Below are positions 1-7,497 of a stretch of DNA of 50,086 nt, piece by piece. The DNA is from Plastoroseomonas hellenica (GTDB lineage: Bacteria; Pseudomonadota; Alphaproteobacteria; Acetobacterales; Acetobacteraceae): NCBI RefSeq assembly GCF_018129085.1, contig NZ_JAAGBB010000044.1:1-50086 (forward strand). Direction: 5' to 3'. Numbering within the stretch: the stretch's first letter is position 1; every line of letters begins with the position of its first letter. The notes under the pieces were generated by a model. The model ran no database searches and was not told where the DNA came from. It saw only the letters and a program-made list of their open reading frames with translations. Position numbers and translations under genes: made by a program.

Positions 1-45
1 CGATCCCCAAGGCACAGGCAGGTCCTCCCCGCCCATGACTGAACA

Positions 46-87
46 CTGTCAGCCATCTCCCCAGTCCAAGCTGTCAGTTATGTCCCC
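46..87. repeat. Two-unit imperfect direct repeat at the left edge
   Basis: A 17-base unit, CTGTCAGCCATCTCCCC, occurs at 46-62 and again as CTGTCAGTTATGTCCCC at 71-87, so the period is 25 bases. It lies in the 119 bases between the window edge and the end of the first gene, where I see nothing else. Repeated short units like this are found at the ends of some insertion sequences, so it may be an IS end or remnant, but no transposase is visible here. Confidence 0.45.
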
Positions 88-119
88 GGTCCGGACCCCC
101 TCCCGGTCAACAGTCCCGA

Positions 120-1493
120 TCAACGCGCCCGCAGGAATTCCGGCACGCGCAGCAGGATCACTTCGTTGTCGTCGGCGCGCGACAGGTGCCGCCCGGCGCT
201 GAAGGGCAGGTTGTTGTCGTTGCCGACGATGATGTGGTCGGCATCCATCATCGCCACGTCTTCGATCGTGAAGAAGGGGAAGGTGAAGCGGTCGCGCGGC
301 ACGGAGGCGGCGCGGTCGCCGGTGCGGCGCGCGATGCTTTCGGGATCGCGGATCGCCATCAGGTCGATATGGCCGATCTTGCGGACGAAGCCTTCCGCAT
401 CGACCGCGCCGAAATCGACCAGGTAGATGCGTTTGAAGCCGGCCGGCGTCGCGAAGCAACTGGCGGCGGGCGCATTGGCCGGGCAGGCGAGGGAGGGATC
501 GCCTTCGCCATTGTCACGCTCGATCACCAGGGCGCGGCGCTCATCGATGAAGTTGAAATCGCCGATCGCGGTGGCGCCGGCTTCCAGCCGGTAGCGGACA
601 TTGCGCCCGGTCCACTCGCCTGATTCGATCGAGAATTCGATGACGCGGAGGAAGCGGCCCTCGGGCTGGTCGGAATTCGGCGCGAAGATCGGCTGCTCCA
701 GCAGCGCCCAGAGGGTGCGGCCGTCCGGCGTCAGCGCCATGCCTTCGTAGCCGCCGGAGCGGCGGGCACGGAAGGGGACGCCCGCGGTCGGTGTCGCCGG
801 GACCTGCAGCGCAGGATGGTCGGGCGACATCAGCACCTGGCCGTCGAGCCGGGTCTCGACCACGCGGGTCACGCGGCCGTCGCGGGTGACATGGATCAGG
901 AAGGGACCGAATTCGTCACCGAGCCAGAAGCCGTCGGCGACCGGCTGGATGCTCTCCGGGTCGAAATCGGCGCCGGTGAGGTAGCGGGTCTGGCTGCCTT
1001 CCTGCGCGATGCGGAAGGGCACGCGGCGATCGGGATCGCGGAGGAAGATGGTCTCCAGCACTTCGATGGTGCCGGCGCGGAAATCCGGGCGGATCTTGTG
1101 GAACATCAGCATGGCGTCACCGCTGTTGCGGCGGTTGCCGAAGCCATTGTCGGTCAGCACCCAGTAATTGCCGGGTTCGCCGGTGACCGGCTTGATGCCG
1201 GAGAAGCCCTGCACCGGTTGGCCGATGAAGGGGAAGGAGAGGCCGGTGGGGCGGGTGCCGGCGCCGGTCCCGGTGGTGCCGGGGATGCTGCCGATGCGGT
1301 CGTTGCGCAGGTTGCCGGGGCCCGCGAAGCGGCCGGAGACCAAGAGGTCGCGCGGCGCGTCGGCCGGCGGCAGCGCCATGGTGAAGGCGGGCAGGATGGC
1401 ATGCCCGGCAAGCGTCGCCTCGAAGCGCTGGTCGGCGCGCGCGCCGGCGGTCAAGGCGATCGCGGCGGTGGCCGCGAGGAGCAGTTTGCGCAT
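120..1493 (-). CDS. Secreted esterase-like/phytase-like domain protein
   Basis: 457 residues. An N-terminal signal peptide (residues 1-20, ending AGARA before DQ) sends the protein to the periplasm or outside. The body matches the 'esterase-like activity of phytase' family (Phytase-like, PF13449). A diagnostic block runs from FDPESI through the GDEFGP motif near residues 190-197, and a further acidic loop 'TIEDVAMMDAD' lies near the C-terminus. Such proteins are predicted beta-propeller phosphodiesterases or esterases; the natural substrate is unknown. It is the last gene of a leftward run, 93 bases after the carbonic anhydrase. A GC-rich inverted repeat (1499-1506 with 1520-1527) lies just upstream of the start. 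The family call is good; the substrate is open. Confidence 0.8.
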   Translation of the reverse strand: MRKLLLAATAAIALTAGARADQRFEATLAGHAILPAFTMALPPADAPRDLLVSGRFAGPGNLRNDRIGSIPGTTGTGAGTRPTGLSFPFIGQPVQGFSGIKPVTGEPGNYWVLTDNGFGNRRNSGDAMLMFHKIRPDFRAGTIEVLETIFLRDPDRRVPFRIAQEGSQTRYLTGADFDPESIQPVADGFWLGDEFGPFLIHVTRDGRVTRVVETRLDGQVLMSPDHPALQVPATPTAGVPFRARRSGGYEGMALTPDGRTLWALLEQPIFAPNSDQPEGRFLRVIEFSIESGEWTGRNVRYRLEAGATAIGDFNFIDERRALVIERDNGEGDPSLACPANAPAASCFATPAGFKRIYLVDFGAVDAEGFVRKIGHIDLMAIRDPESIARRTGDRAASVPRDRFTFPFFTIEDVAMMDADHIIVGNDNNLPFSAGRHLSRADDNEVILLRVPEFLRAR

Positions 1494-1586
1494 GAGGCGC
1501 CCTCTCTCTGAGTTGATGGGAGAGGGCTGCCTAGGGGCGGGCTGTTGCGGGTGCGTGACGCTGGGATGAAGGATCGGCGTCGGGGA

Positions 1587-2117
1587 TCACCCTATGACGC
1601 GCATACCCTTGCTAAAACGCTTCCAGTTCCGGACGTAGCTGGTGGCGGATCCGATCAGCTTCTCGGCGGCGGCGGGGTCGAGGGTGCGGATCGCCTTGGC
1701 CGGAGAGCCGACGATCAGGGAATAGTCCGGGAATTCCTTGCCCTCGGTGACCAGCGCATTGGCGCCGACCAGGCAGTGCTTTCCGATCTTGGCGCCGTTC
1801 AGCACGGTGGCCCCCATGCCGATCAGCGACCCGTCACCGACCGTGCAGCCATGCAGGATGGCGTGGTGCCCGACGGTGACGTCGCTGCCGACCGTGGTTG
1901 GGAATTTCGGGTCGGCGTGCAGCATGGCGCCTTCCTGGATGTTGGTGCGGGCGCCGATGGTGATCGGTTCGTTGTCGCCGCGCAGCACGGCGCCGAACCA
2001 GATGCCGACATCCTCGCCCAGGATCACCTGGCCGATGACATGCGCGTCCGGTGCCACCCAGAAGCGGCCTTCGCCGGGGGTTTGGGGGATCAGGTCATCG
2101 AGCGCGTAGAGGGGCAT
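1587..2117 (-). CDS. Gamma-class carbonic anhydrase family protein
   Basis: 176 residues of left-handed beta-helix hexapeptide repeats, the usual length for YrdA/CaiE/PaaY-like gamma carbonic anhydrases. Three histidines in the family's spacing (H67, H84, H89; gaps of 17 and 5) should form the trimer-interface metal site. The motif 'GAVLRGDNEPI' (residues 42-53) is typical. Expected reaction: interconversion of CO2 and bicarbonate in the cytoplasm, though many members have weak or unmeasured activity. It starts 27 bases after lrgB and is probably co-transcribed with it. Confidence 0.88.
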   Translation of the reverse strand: MPLYALDDLIPQTPGEGRFWVAPDAHVIGQVILGEDVGIWFGAVLRGDNEPITIGARTNIQEGAMLHADPKFPTTVGSDVTVGHHAILHGCTVGDGSLIGMGATVLNGAKIGKHCLVGANALVTEGKEFPDYSLIVGSPAKAIRTLDPAAAEKLIGSATSYVRNWKRFSKGMRVIG

Positions 2118-2144
2118 GGCGTTCTCTCCTTACTTAGCCCCCAT

Positions 2145-2873
2145 TCAGCCACCACCGGCGAAAAGGCGCCAGAGCAGGGGCAGCAGCAGCGCCGTCGCCA
2201 GGGCGTTGAACCCCATGGCGAGGCCGGAAAAGGCGCCCGCCGTCGCATTCACCATCAGCGCCCGCGCGGTGCCGAGCCCATGCGCCGTTGTGCCGATCGC
2301 GATGCCCCGGGCGCGCCAGTCCCTGACACGAACGAGGTTCATCACCATCGGCCCCAGCGCCGCGCCGGTGATGCCGGAAGCCAGCACGGTCGCCGCGGTG
2401 AGCGAAGGCAGGCCGCCCAGCCGTTCCGAGATGCCCATGGCGACCGGCATGGTGACCGAGCGTGGCGCCAGGGAGGCCACCACCTCCGGCGCGGCGCCGA
2501 GCGCCCAGGCGATGGCGGCGCCGGTCGCCGCCGCGAAGAGGCCGCCGCAGGCGATCGCGAAGAGCGCCAACGGCGCCGAGCGGCGCACCGCGTGCCATTG
2601 CCGATGCAGCGGCACGGCGAGGGCCACCGTTGCCGGGCCGAGCAGGAAATGCACGAACTGCGCGCCCTCGAAATAGGCGCGGTAGTCGATCCCGGTCGTG
2701 ATCAGCAGCGTCGCCAGGATGATCACCGCGAAGAGCACCGGATTGGCCAGGGCATGCCGCCCGAACAGCGCGGAGAGCCGCTGTCCCGCGAGCCAGGCGA
2801 GCAAGGTCGCGGTCAGCGCCGCCAGCGGCTCCTGCGACAGATAGACCCAGATCTCCGCGAGATTGGGCGACAT
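2145..2873 (-). CDS. lrgB: LrgB/CidB family membrane protein
   Basis: 242 residues with about six to seven hydrophobic segments and the conserved C-terminal block 'GTTAHGLGTARAL' found in the LrgB/YohK family (PF04172). The start ATG overlaps the stop of lrgA by one base (TGATG at 2871-2875), so the two are translationally coupled. LrgAB/CidAB pairs were first described as holin/antiholin-like. Homologues in plants (PLGG1) and Bacillus (PftAB) transport glycolate/glycerate or pyruvate. Next to CoA-transferase and lyase genes, small 2-hydroxy- or 2-oxo-acid transport is the more likely role here; that is inference. Confidence 0.85.
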   Translation of the reverse strand: MSPNLAEIWVYLSQEPLAALTATLLAWLAGQRLSALFGRHALANPVLFAVIILATLLITTGIDYRAYFEGAQFVHFLLGPATVALAVPLHRQWHAVRRSAPLALFAIACGGLFAAATGAAIAWALGAAPEVVASLAPRSVTMPVAMGISERLGGLPSLTAATVLASGITGAALGPMVMNLVRVRDWRARGIAIGTTAHGLGTARALMVNATAGAFSGLAMGFNALATALLLPLLWRLFAGGG

Positions 2874-3226
2874 CAGCCGAGCCGCCGCAGCAATGCCTGG
2901 GCGAGCAGGCCGGTCACCGCGATGGCGGCCAGCGTGCCGCCCAGGATCGCGCAGGAGATCGGCGCCCATTCCCGCGCCAGTACCGGCAGGTAGACGACGA
3001 CGCCGACCGCTGCCGGCACGAAGAGCAGCCCGAGATTGCCGAGCAGCGCATCGACGGTGGTGCCGAGCGGCGTGCCCGCGGCATCCGCGCCTTCGCCGCG
3101 CAGCAGCAGCAGCGCGAAGAGCAGCGCCATGCCGAGCACCGGGCCCGGTACCGGCAGGCCGAGGCCGCGCGCCGCGACCTCCCCCAGCAATTGGCAGACG
3201 AGGAGGGTGGCGAGCGCGCCGATCAT
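2873..3226 (-). CDS. lrgA: LrgA/CidA family membrane protein
   Basis: 117 residues when started at the ATG giving MIGALATLLVC, the usual length for LrgA/CidA (PF03788). An upstream in-frame start would add an arginine-rich, non-family extension and is rejected. Four predicted membrane helices are visible, with the characteristic 'GLPVPGPVLGMALL' segment near residues 22-35. It is coupled to lrgB by the TGATG overlap and begins 47 bases after the stop of the preceding Bug receptor. It probably forms one inner-membrane complex with LrgB. Confidence 0.82.
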   Translation of the reverse strand: MIGALATLLVCQLLGEVAARGLGLPVPGPVLGMALLFALLLLRGEGADAAGTPLGTTVDALLGNLGLLFVPAAVGVVVYLPVLAREWAPISCAILGGTLAAIAVTGLLAQALLRRLG

Positions 3227-3273
3227 GCGAGGGCTCCCGAGAGGATCGGCGATCCTTTCCTCCGGACCCGCCC

Positions 3274-4245
3274 TCAGTCCAGGGTGATCCGCCCCTCGCG
3301 CACGATCCGCCCCCATTTCGCGTGCTCGGTTTCGAGATAGGCACGGAACTCGGCGGGGGTGGAGCCGAGCGGCTCACTGCCCTCGGCGGCCAGGCGGGCG
3401 ATGGTCTCCTCCCGCGTCAGCGCCTTGCGCACCTCCTCGTTCAGCCGCGCGACGATCGGGTCGGGGATGCGGGCAGGACCGACCAGGCCGGTCCAGTTCA
3501 TCGCCTCGAAACCATCGTAGCCGAGCTCGGCGACGGTCGGCACCTCGGGGAAGGTGCGGCTGCGCTGCGGGGAGGTGACGGCGAGCGCGCGGACATCGTT
3601 CGATTCCAGCACGCCCTTCACCGCCAGCGGATTGGCCCAGAAGGCTTCGATGCGGCCGCCGAGCAGGTCGGTCACCACGGGCGCGGCGCCGCGGTAGGGG
3701 ATGGAGGTGATGGGCACGCCGCAGCGGCGTGCGAACATCTCGCCGGCCAGGTGCCCGACGGTGCCGCTGCCGGAATGCCCGACTGCCTGCGCGCCGTTCT
3801 GGGCGCGGCCGGCGGCGATGTAGTCGGCGAGGCTCCGGATCGGCGAAGCGCGGCGCACCACCAGCACGCAGGGCTGCTGCGCGATCAGGCTGACCAGGCT
3901 GAAGTCGCGCAGCGGGTCGAATGGGATGGAGGGGTAGAGCGTTGGGTTGATGGCGAGGTTCGCCGTCTGCCCCATGCCGATGGTGTAGCCGTCAGGCGGT
4001 GATTTCGCGACCGCGTCGAGGCCGATATTGCGGCCGGCGCCGGGCCGGTTGTCGGCGACGATGTTCCAGCCGGTGGCGTTCGCGATGCGGGTGCCGATCT
4101 CGCGCGAGATCACGTCGGTCCCGCCGGCCGGCGGGAAGGGCACGATCAGGCGGATCGGCCGGTCCGGATAAGCACCCTGGGCGCGGACGCGCCGCGGCAC
4201 GGCAAGCGCCGCGCCCGCGGCGGCGATGAGGCTGCGACGATGCAT
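3274..4245 (-). CDS. Tripartite tricarboxylate transporter receptor (Bug/TctC), copy 1
   Basis: 323 residues. A Tat-like or Sec signal (MHRRSLIAAAGAALAVPRR, ending VRAQ) exports it to the periplasm. The mature protein has the Bug/TctC fold (PF03401): 'YPDRPIRLIVPFPPAGGTD' at the N-terminus and the ligand-loop motif near residue 70. That motif reads RPGAGRNIG here, with Arg replacing the usual second Gly. It is closely related along its whole length to the next gene (copy 2), for example both carry YTIGMGQTANLAINP-like segments, so the pair is a tandem duplication. The family binds small carboxylates. No TctA/TctB membrane partners lie nearby. The chosen ATG has GGGAG upstream and removes a non-family extension. 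Confidence 0.88.
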   Translation of the reverse strand: MHRRSLIAAAGAALAVPRRVRAQGAYPDRPIRLIVPFPPAGGTDVISREIGTRIANATGWNIVADNRPGAGRNIGLDAVAKSPPDGYTIGMGQTANLAINPTLYPSIPFDPLRDFSLVSLIAQQPCVLVVRRASPIRSLADYIAAGRAQNGAQAVGHSGSGTVGHLAGEMFARRCGVPITSIPYRGAAPVVTDLLGGRIEAFWANPLAVKGVLESNDVRALAVTSPQRSRTFPEVPTVAELGYDGFEAMNWTGLVGPARIPDPIVARLNEEVRKALTREETIARLAAEGSEPLGSTPAEFRAYLETEHAKWGRIVREGRITLD

Positions 4246-4353
4246 CCTGACGTTTCTCCCGTTCGTCGTGCCGGGGTTCATCCCCGTTGTGACGTTGCTT
4301 GTACGGTCAGCGGAAGGGCGGGCACGCCGGCGGCGCACCCACCCCACGCCGCA

Positions 4354-5322
4354 TCAATCGAGCTGGAAGCCGCCTTCGCGCACGACGCGGCCCCATTTCG
4401 CGAGCTCCGCCTCGAGCTTGGTGCGGAATTCGGCCGGCGTCGACCCGACCGGCTCGCTGCCTTCGGCGGCGAGGCGGGCGGCGATCTCGGGGCCGGCGAG
4501 GACCTTGCGCATCTCCTCGTTCCAGCGGGCCAGGATCGGCTCCGGCAGGCGGGCCGGTGCGACGAGACCGGTCCAGTTCATCGCCTCGAAATCCGGGAAA
4601 CCCTGCTCGGCGACCGTCGGCACGTCGGGGAAGGCGCGGGCGCGCGCCGCTGACGTGACGGCGATGGCGCGGACATCGCCCGATTCCAGCACGCCCTTCA
4701 CCGAGAGCGGATTGGCCGAATAGACGTCGAGGCGGCCGGCCAGCAGGTCGGTCACGACGGTGCCGGCGCCGCGGTAGGGGACCTGGATGATCTCGACGCC
4801 GGCCAGGCGGTTCAGAACCTCGCCGGAGAGATGGCCGACGGTGCCGTTGCCGGGATGCCCTGCGGTGAGCTGGCCGGGCCGCGCCCGCGCTGCGGCGAAG
4901 AGGTCCGCGAGCGTGCGCACCGGCGACTGCTTGGCGACCACAATGATGTTCGGCTGCTGTGCCACCAGACCGATCGGCGTGAAGTCGCGCAGCACGTCAT
5001 AGGGCATGCTGCGGTAGAGGGCCGGGTTGATGGCAAGGTTGGCGGTCTGGCCCATGCCGATGGTGTGGCCGTCCGGCGCTGCCTTGGCCACGGTGTCGAG
5101 GCCGATATTGCCGCCGGCGCCGGGGCGGTTGTCCGCCACGATCGTCCAGCCGGTCGCGGCAGCGACACGGGTGCCGACCTCGCGCGAGATCATGTCCGTC
5201 CCGCCGCCGGGCGGAAACGGGACGACCAGGCGGATCGGCCGGTCGGGATAGCCGGCCTGGGCGCGCGCGAGGCGCGGCATGGCCAGCGCTGCGCCGGCGG
5301 CGAGGAGTGTACGGCGGTTCAT
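4354..5322 (-). CDS. Tripartite tricarboxylate transporter receptor (Bug/TctC), copy 2
   Basis: 322 residues. Signal peptide MNRRTLLAAGAALAMPRLARAQ, then 'YPDRPIRLVVPFPPGGGTD' and an intact RPGAGGNIG ligand loop near residues 66-74. Full-length Bug/TctC protein (PF03401) without gaps. It is the close tandem paralogue of copy 1, 108 bases away, and follows the CoA-transferase gene by 34 bases. A periplasmic carboxylate receptor is expected. The link to the CoA-transferase and lyase suggests that the ligand is the acid these enzymes process; this is inferred from gene order only. Confidence 0.88.
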   Translation of the reverse strand: MNRRTLLAAGAALAMPRLARAQAGYPDRPIRLVVPFPPGGGTDMISREVGTRVAAATGWTIVADNRPGAGGNIGLDTVAKAAPDGHTIGMGQTANLAINPALYRSMPYDVLRDFTPIGLVAQQPNIIVVAKQSPVRTLADLFAAARARPGQLTAGHPGNGTVGHLSGEVLNRLAGVEIIQVPYRGAGTVVTDLLAGRLDVYSANPLSVKGVLESGDVRAIAVTSAARARAFPDVPTVAEQGFPDFEAMNWTGLVAPARLPEPILARWNEEMRKVLAGPEIAARLAAEGSEPVGSTPAEFRTKLEAELAKWGRVVREGGFQLD

Positions 5323-5356
5323 GGCGGTCTCTTTCCGATGGTCTTCTTCTGCCTGG

Positions 5357-6490
5357 TTAGCCGCGCTTCAGCGGGCCCAGAATCTCCTCGTTGTGCTCGC
5401 CGATCTTTGGCGGATCCAGGCGCACCGGCAGGCGATCCTCCCCGAACTGGATCGGCAGGCCCGGGATCTCCATGGTGCGGCCATCGTTCAGGGTGATCGG
5501 CAGCAGCCCGCCACTGGCCTTAAGGTGCGGATCCTCGAACAGATCCGCGGGCTTGTTGATACGGGAGAAGGGCAATCCCGCCTCCTCGCACATCGCTTCC
5601 AACGACGCGATATCGTGCTGCTTCAGAAGTGACGCGACCAGCGGGATCAGCGTCTCCCGATGTGCAGCGCGCAGGTTGTTGTTGGCGTAGTCGGGGCTGG
5701 CCAGCGCCGGTTCGTTCAGGGCGCGGGTGAAGATCTCCCACTGCCGGTCGGTGACGACGCCGATGAAGATCTGCACCCCGTCGCCGCTTTCGAAGATGTC
5801 ATAGACACCCCAGGCGCGGCGCCCGGCCGGCATCGGCTCCAGCGGCTTGCCGGAGATCGCCTGTTGCATCATCTGCGGCGACATCAGGAAAGCGGCATTC
5901 TCGAACAGGCCGGATTGCAGGTGCTGGCCGTGACCGGTCGCCTCCCGCTGGCGCAGTGCGCCCATCACCGCGATGGCCCCGAACATGCCGCCCATCATGT
6001 CATTGACCGAGGCGCCGGCGCGGAGCGGCCTGCCTGGCGGTCCCGTCATGTAGGCGAGGCCGCTCATCATCTGCACCACCTCATCGAGCGCGGTGCGCTT
6101 CTCATAGGGGCCGGAGAGGAAGCCCTTGAGCGAGAGGTAGATCAGCCGCGGGTTGCGCAGCGACAGGGTGCCGTAGCCGAGGCCCTTCGCCTCCAGCCCG
6201 CCGGGGCGGAAATTCTCGATGACGACATCGGCGGTGTCGATCAGCTTCATCAGCGTGTCGAGGTCGCCGGCATCATCGGTGCCGAGCGTCACGCTCTTCT
6301 TGTTGCGGTTGAAGCTCGCGAAGAAGCCGAGGCCGGAGGAGAGCAGATTGCGCGTATGGTCGCCCTTCACCGGCGGCTCCACCTTGATCACCTCGGCGCC
6401 GAGGTCGGCAAGGATGAGGCCGCAGGTGGGCCCCATGACCATGTGGGAGAATTCGACGACGCGGACGCCGTGGAGGGGAAGGGGATCCAT
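5357..6490 (-). CDS. CaiB/BaiF family (class III) CoA-transferase
   Basis: 377 residues from the ATG giving MDPLPLHGVRVVEF. This start has GGGAGC six bases upstream and fits the family start better than a second ATG at 6514. The family (PF02515) moves CoA between carboxylates. Visible motifs are 'ADLGAEVIKVEPP' (28-40), 'NRNKKSV' (61-67), 'ENFRPG' (92-97) and the catalytic aspartate D136 in 'LDEVVQMMSGL'. It lies 28 bases after the HMG-CoA-lyase-like gene and 34 bases before a Bug receptor, all leftward, so a single operon that takes up an acid, activates it and cleaves it is likely. The substrate is not readable from sequence. Confidence 0.87.
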   Translation of the reverse strand: MDPLPLHGVRVVEFSHMVMGPTCGLILADLGAEVIKVEPPVKGDHTRNLLSSGLGFFASFNRNKKSVTLGTDDAGDLDTLMKLIDTADVVIENFRPGGLEAKGLGYGTLSLRNPRLIYLSLKGFLSGPYEKRTALDEVVQMMSGLAYMTGPPGRPLRAGASVNDMMGGMFGAIAVMGALRQREATGHGQHLQSGLFENAAFLMSPQMMQQAISGKPLEPMPAGRRAWGVYDIFESGDGVQIFIGVVTDRQWEIFTRALNEPALASPDYANNNLRAAHRETLIPLVASLLKQHDIASLEAMCEEAGLPFSRINKPADLFEDPHLKASGGLLPITLNDGRTMEIPGLPIQFGEDRLPVRLDPPKIGEHNEEILGPLKRG

Positions 6491-6518
6491 GGTGGTGCTC
6501 CCGTCGTTGTTCATGTGC

Positions 6519-7478
6519 TTACGCGGCCTTCACGCGATGCGCGGCGAGGCCGCCGCCGCGCAGCATGGCGGAGGGCAGGCGATGCCCGACGATGCGCTCC
6601 GCGAGTGCGGAGGCTTCCAGCAGCGCCTCCAGGTCGATGCCGGTCGCGATGCCCATTTCCTCGCAGAGGAAGACCAGCTCCTCGGTCGCGATATTGCCCG
6701 GCGCGCCGGGATGCCGGGCGAAGGGGCAGCCGCCGAGGCCGCCGACCGCGGCATCGAAATTGCGCACGCCCATGCGCAGCCCGGCGAGCGCGCAGGCGAT
6801 GCCGAGGCCCCGCGTGTCGTGCAGGTGCAGCGTGATGGCGGGCTCCGGCCAGCGGCTGCGCACGGCGCCGACCACGCGCTCCACCTGGGCGGGATTGGCC
6901 CAGCCCATGGAATCGGCGATCGAGATGCGGGTGATGGCGCAACCCGTCTCGGCGGCCAGCGCCATCGCGTCGACGACCGCCGCGACCGTCTGTTCCGTGG
7001 TGACGGTGCCAGAGAAGTTGCAGCCGAAGGCGGCCTGGACGCTGACGCGGTTGACCGCGACGCCGCGCGCCAGATGCTCCGTCACATGGCTGCGCATGGC
7101 ATCGAGCTGCGCCGGCCGATCGCGGTTGAGGTTCTGCTTCGAGAAGGCCTCGGAGGCGCTGACGGTGATCGATCCGGCGACGCTCAGCCGATCCTTGAAG
7201 GCGAGGGTGCGCTCGAGTCCGCGCGGATTGAACCAGAGCGCGCCATAGGTGACGCCGGCGCGCGGTGTGAAGCCGGCGACCACCGCCTCGGCATCCGCCC
7301 AGCCGGGCACCAGCTTCGGATTGACGAAGGATGCGACCTGGATGCGCTGCACGCCGGTTGCGGACAGCGCGTCGATCAGCGCGATCTTGTCGGCAGTCGG
7401 GATCGGGCCGGGCTCGATCTGGAAGCCCTCGCGCGGGCCTTCCTCCATGATGTCAATCGATGCCGGATAGTCGCTCAT
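6519..7478 (-). CDS. HMG-CoA lyase family protein (divergent)
   Basis: 319 residues. The TIM-barrel family (PF00682, HMGL-like) cleaves 3-hydroxy-3-methylacyl-CoA esters; the classical product pair is acetyl-CoA plus acetoacetate. Metal-binding HLH ('LHLHDTRG') and the active-site cysteine loop 'GGLGGCPF' are present. Two positions differ from well-known HMG-CoA lyases: the motif GPRDG reads GPREG (Asp to Glu, residues 14-18), and the glutamate of the VIE-type strand is glutamine (IQVASF, near residue 47). The start at MSDYPASIDIMEEG is chosen because the upstream extension is not family-like. It is in an operon with the CoA-transferase and the upstream Bug receptor (19-base gap). The lyase fold is secure; the exact substrate is uncertain. 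Confidence 0.8.
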   Translation of the reverse strand: MSDYPASIDIMEEGPREGFQIEPGPIPTADKIALIDALSATGVQRIQVASFVNPKLVPGWADAEAVVAGFTPRAGVTYGALWFNPRGLERTLAFKDRLSVAGSITVSASEAFSKQNLNRDRPAQLDAMRSHVTEHLARGVAVNRVSVQAAFGCNFSGTVTTEQTVAAVVDAMALAAETGCAITRISIADSMGWANPAQVERVVGAVRSRWPEPAITLHLHDTRGLGIACALAGLRMGVRNFDAAVGGLGGCPFARHPGAPGNIATEELVFLCEEMGIATGIDLEALLEASALAERIVGHRLPSAMLRGGGLAAHRVKAA

Positions 7479-7497
7479 GCTGCTGTCCTTACTGCGC

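Noticed and set aside
49-459. 136-codon minus-strand frame at the left edge
   Set aside because: Arg-rich shadow of the esterase gene reaching into non-coding sequence; no start signal and no protein-like segment.
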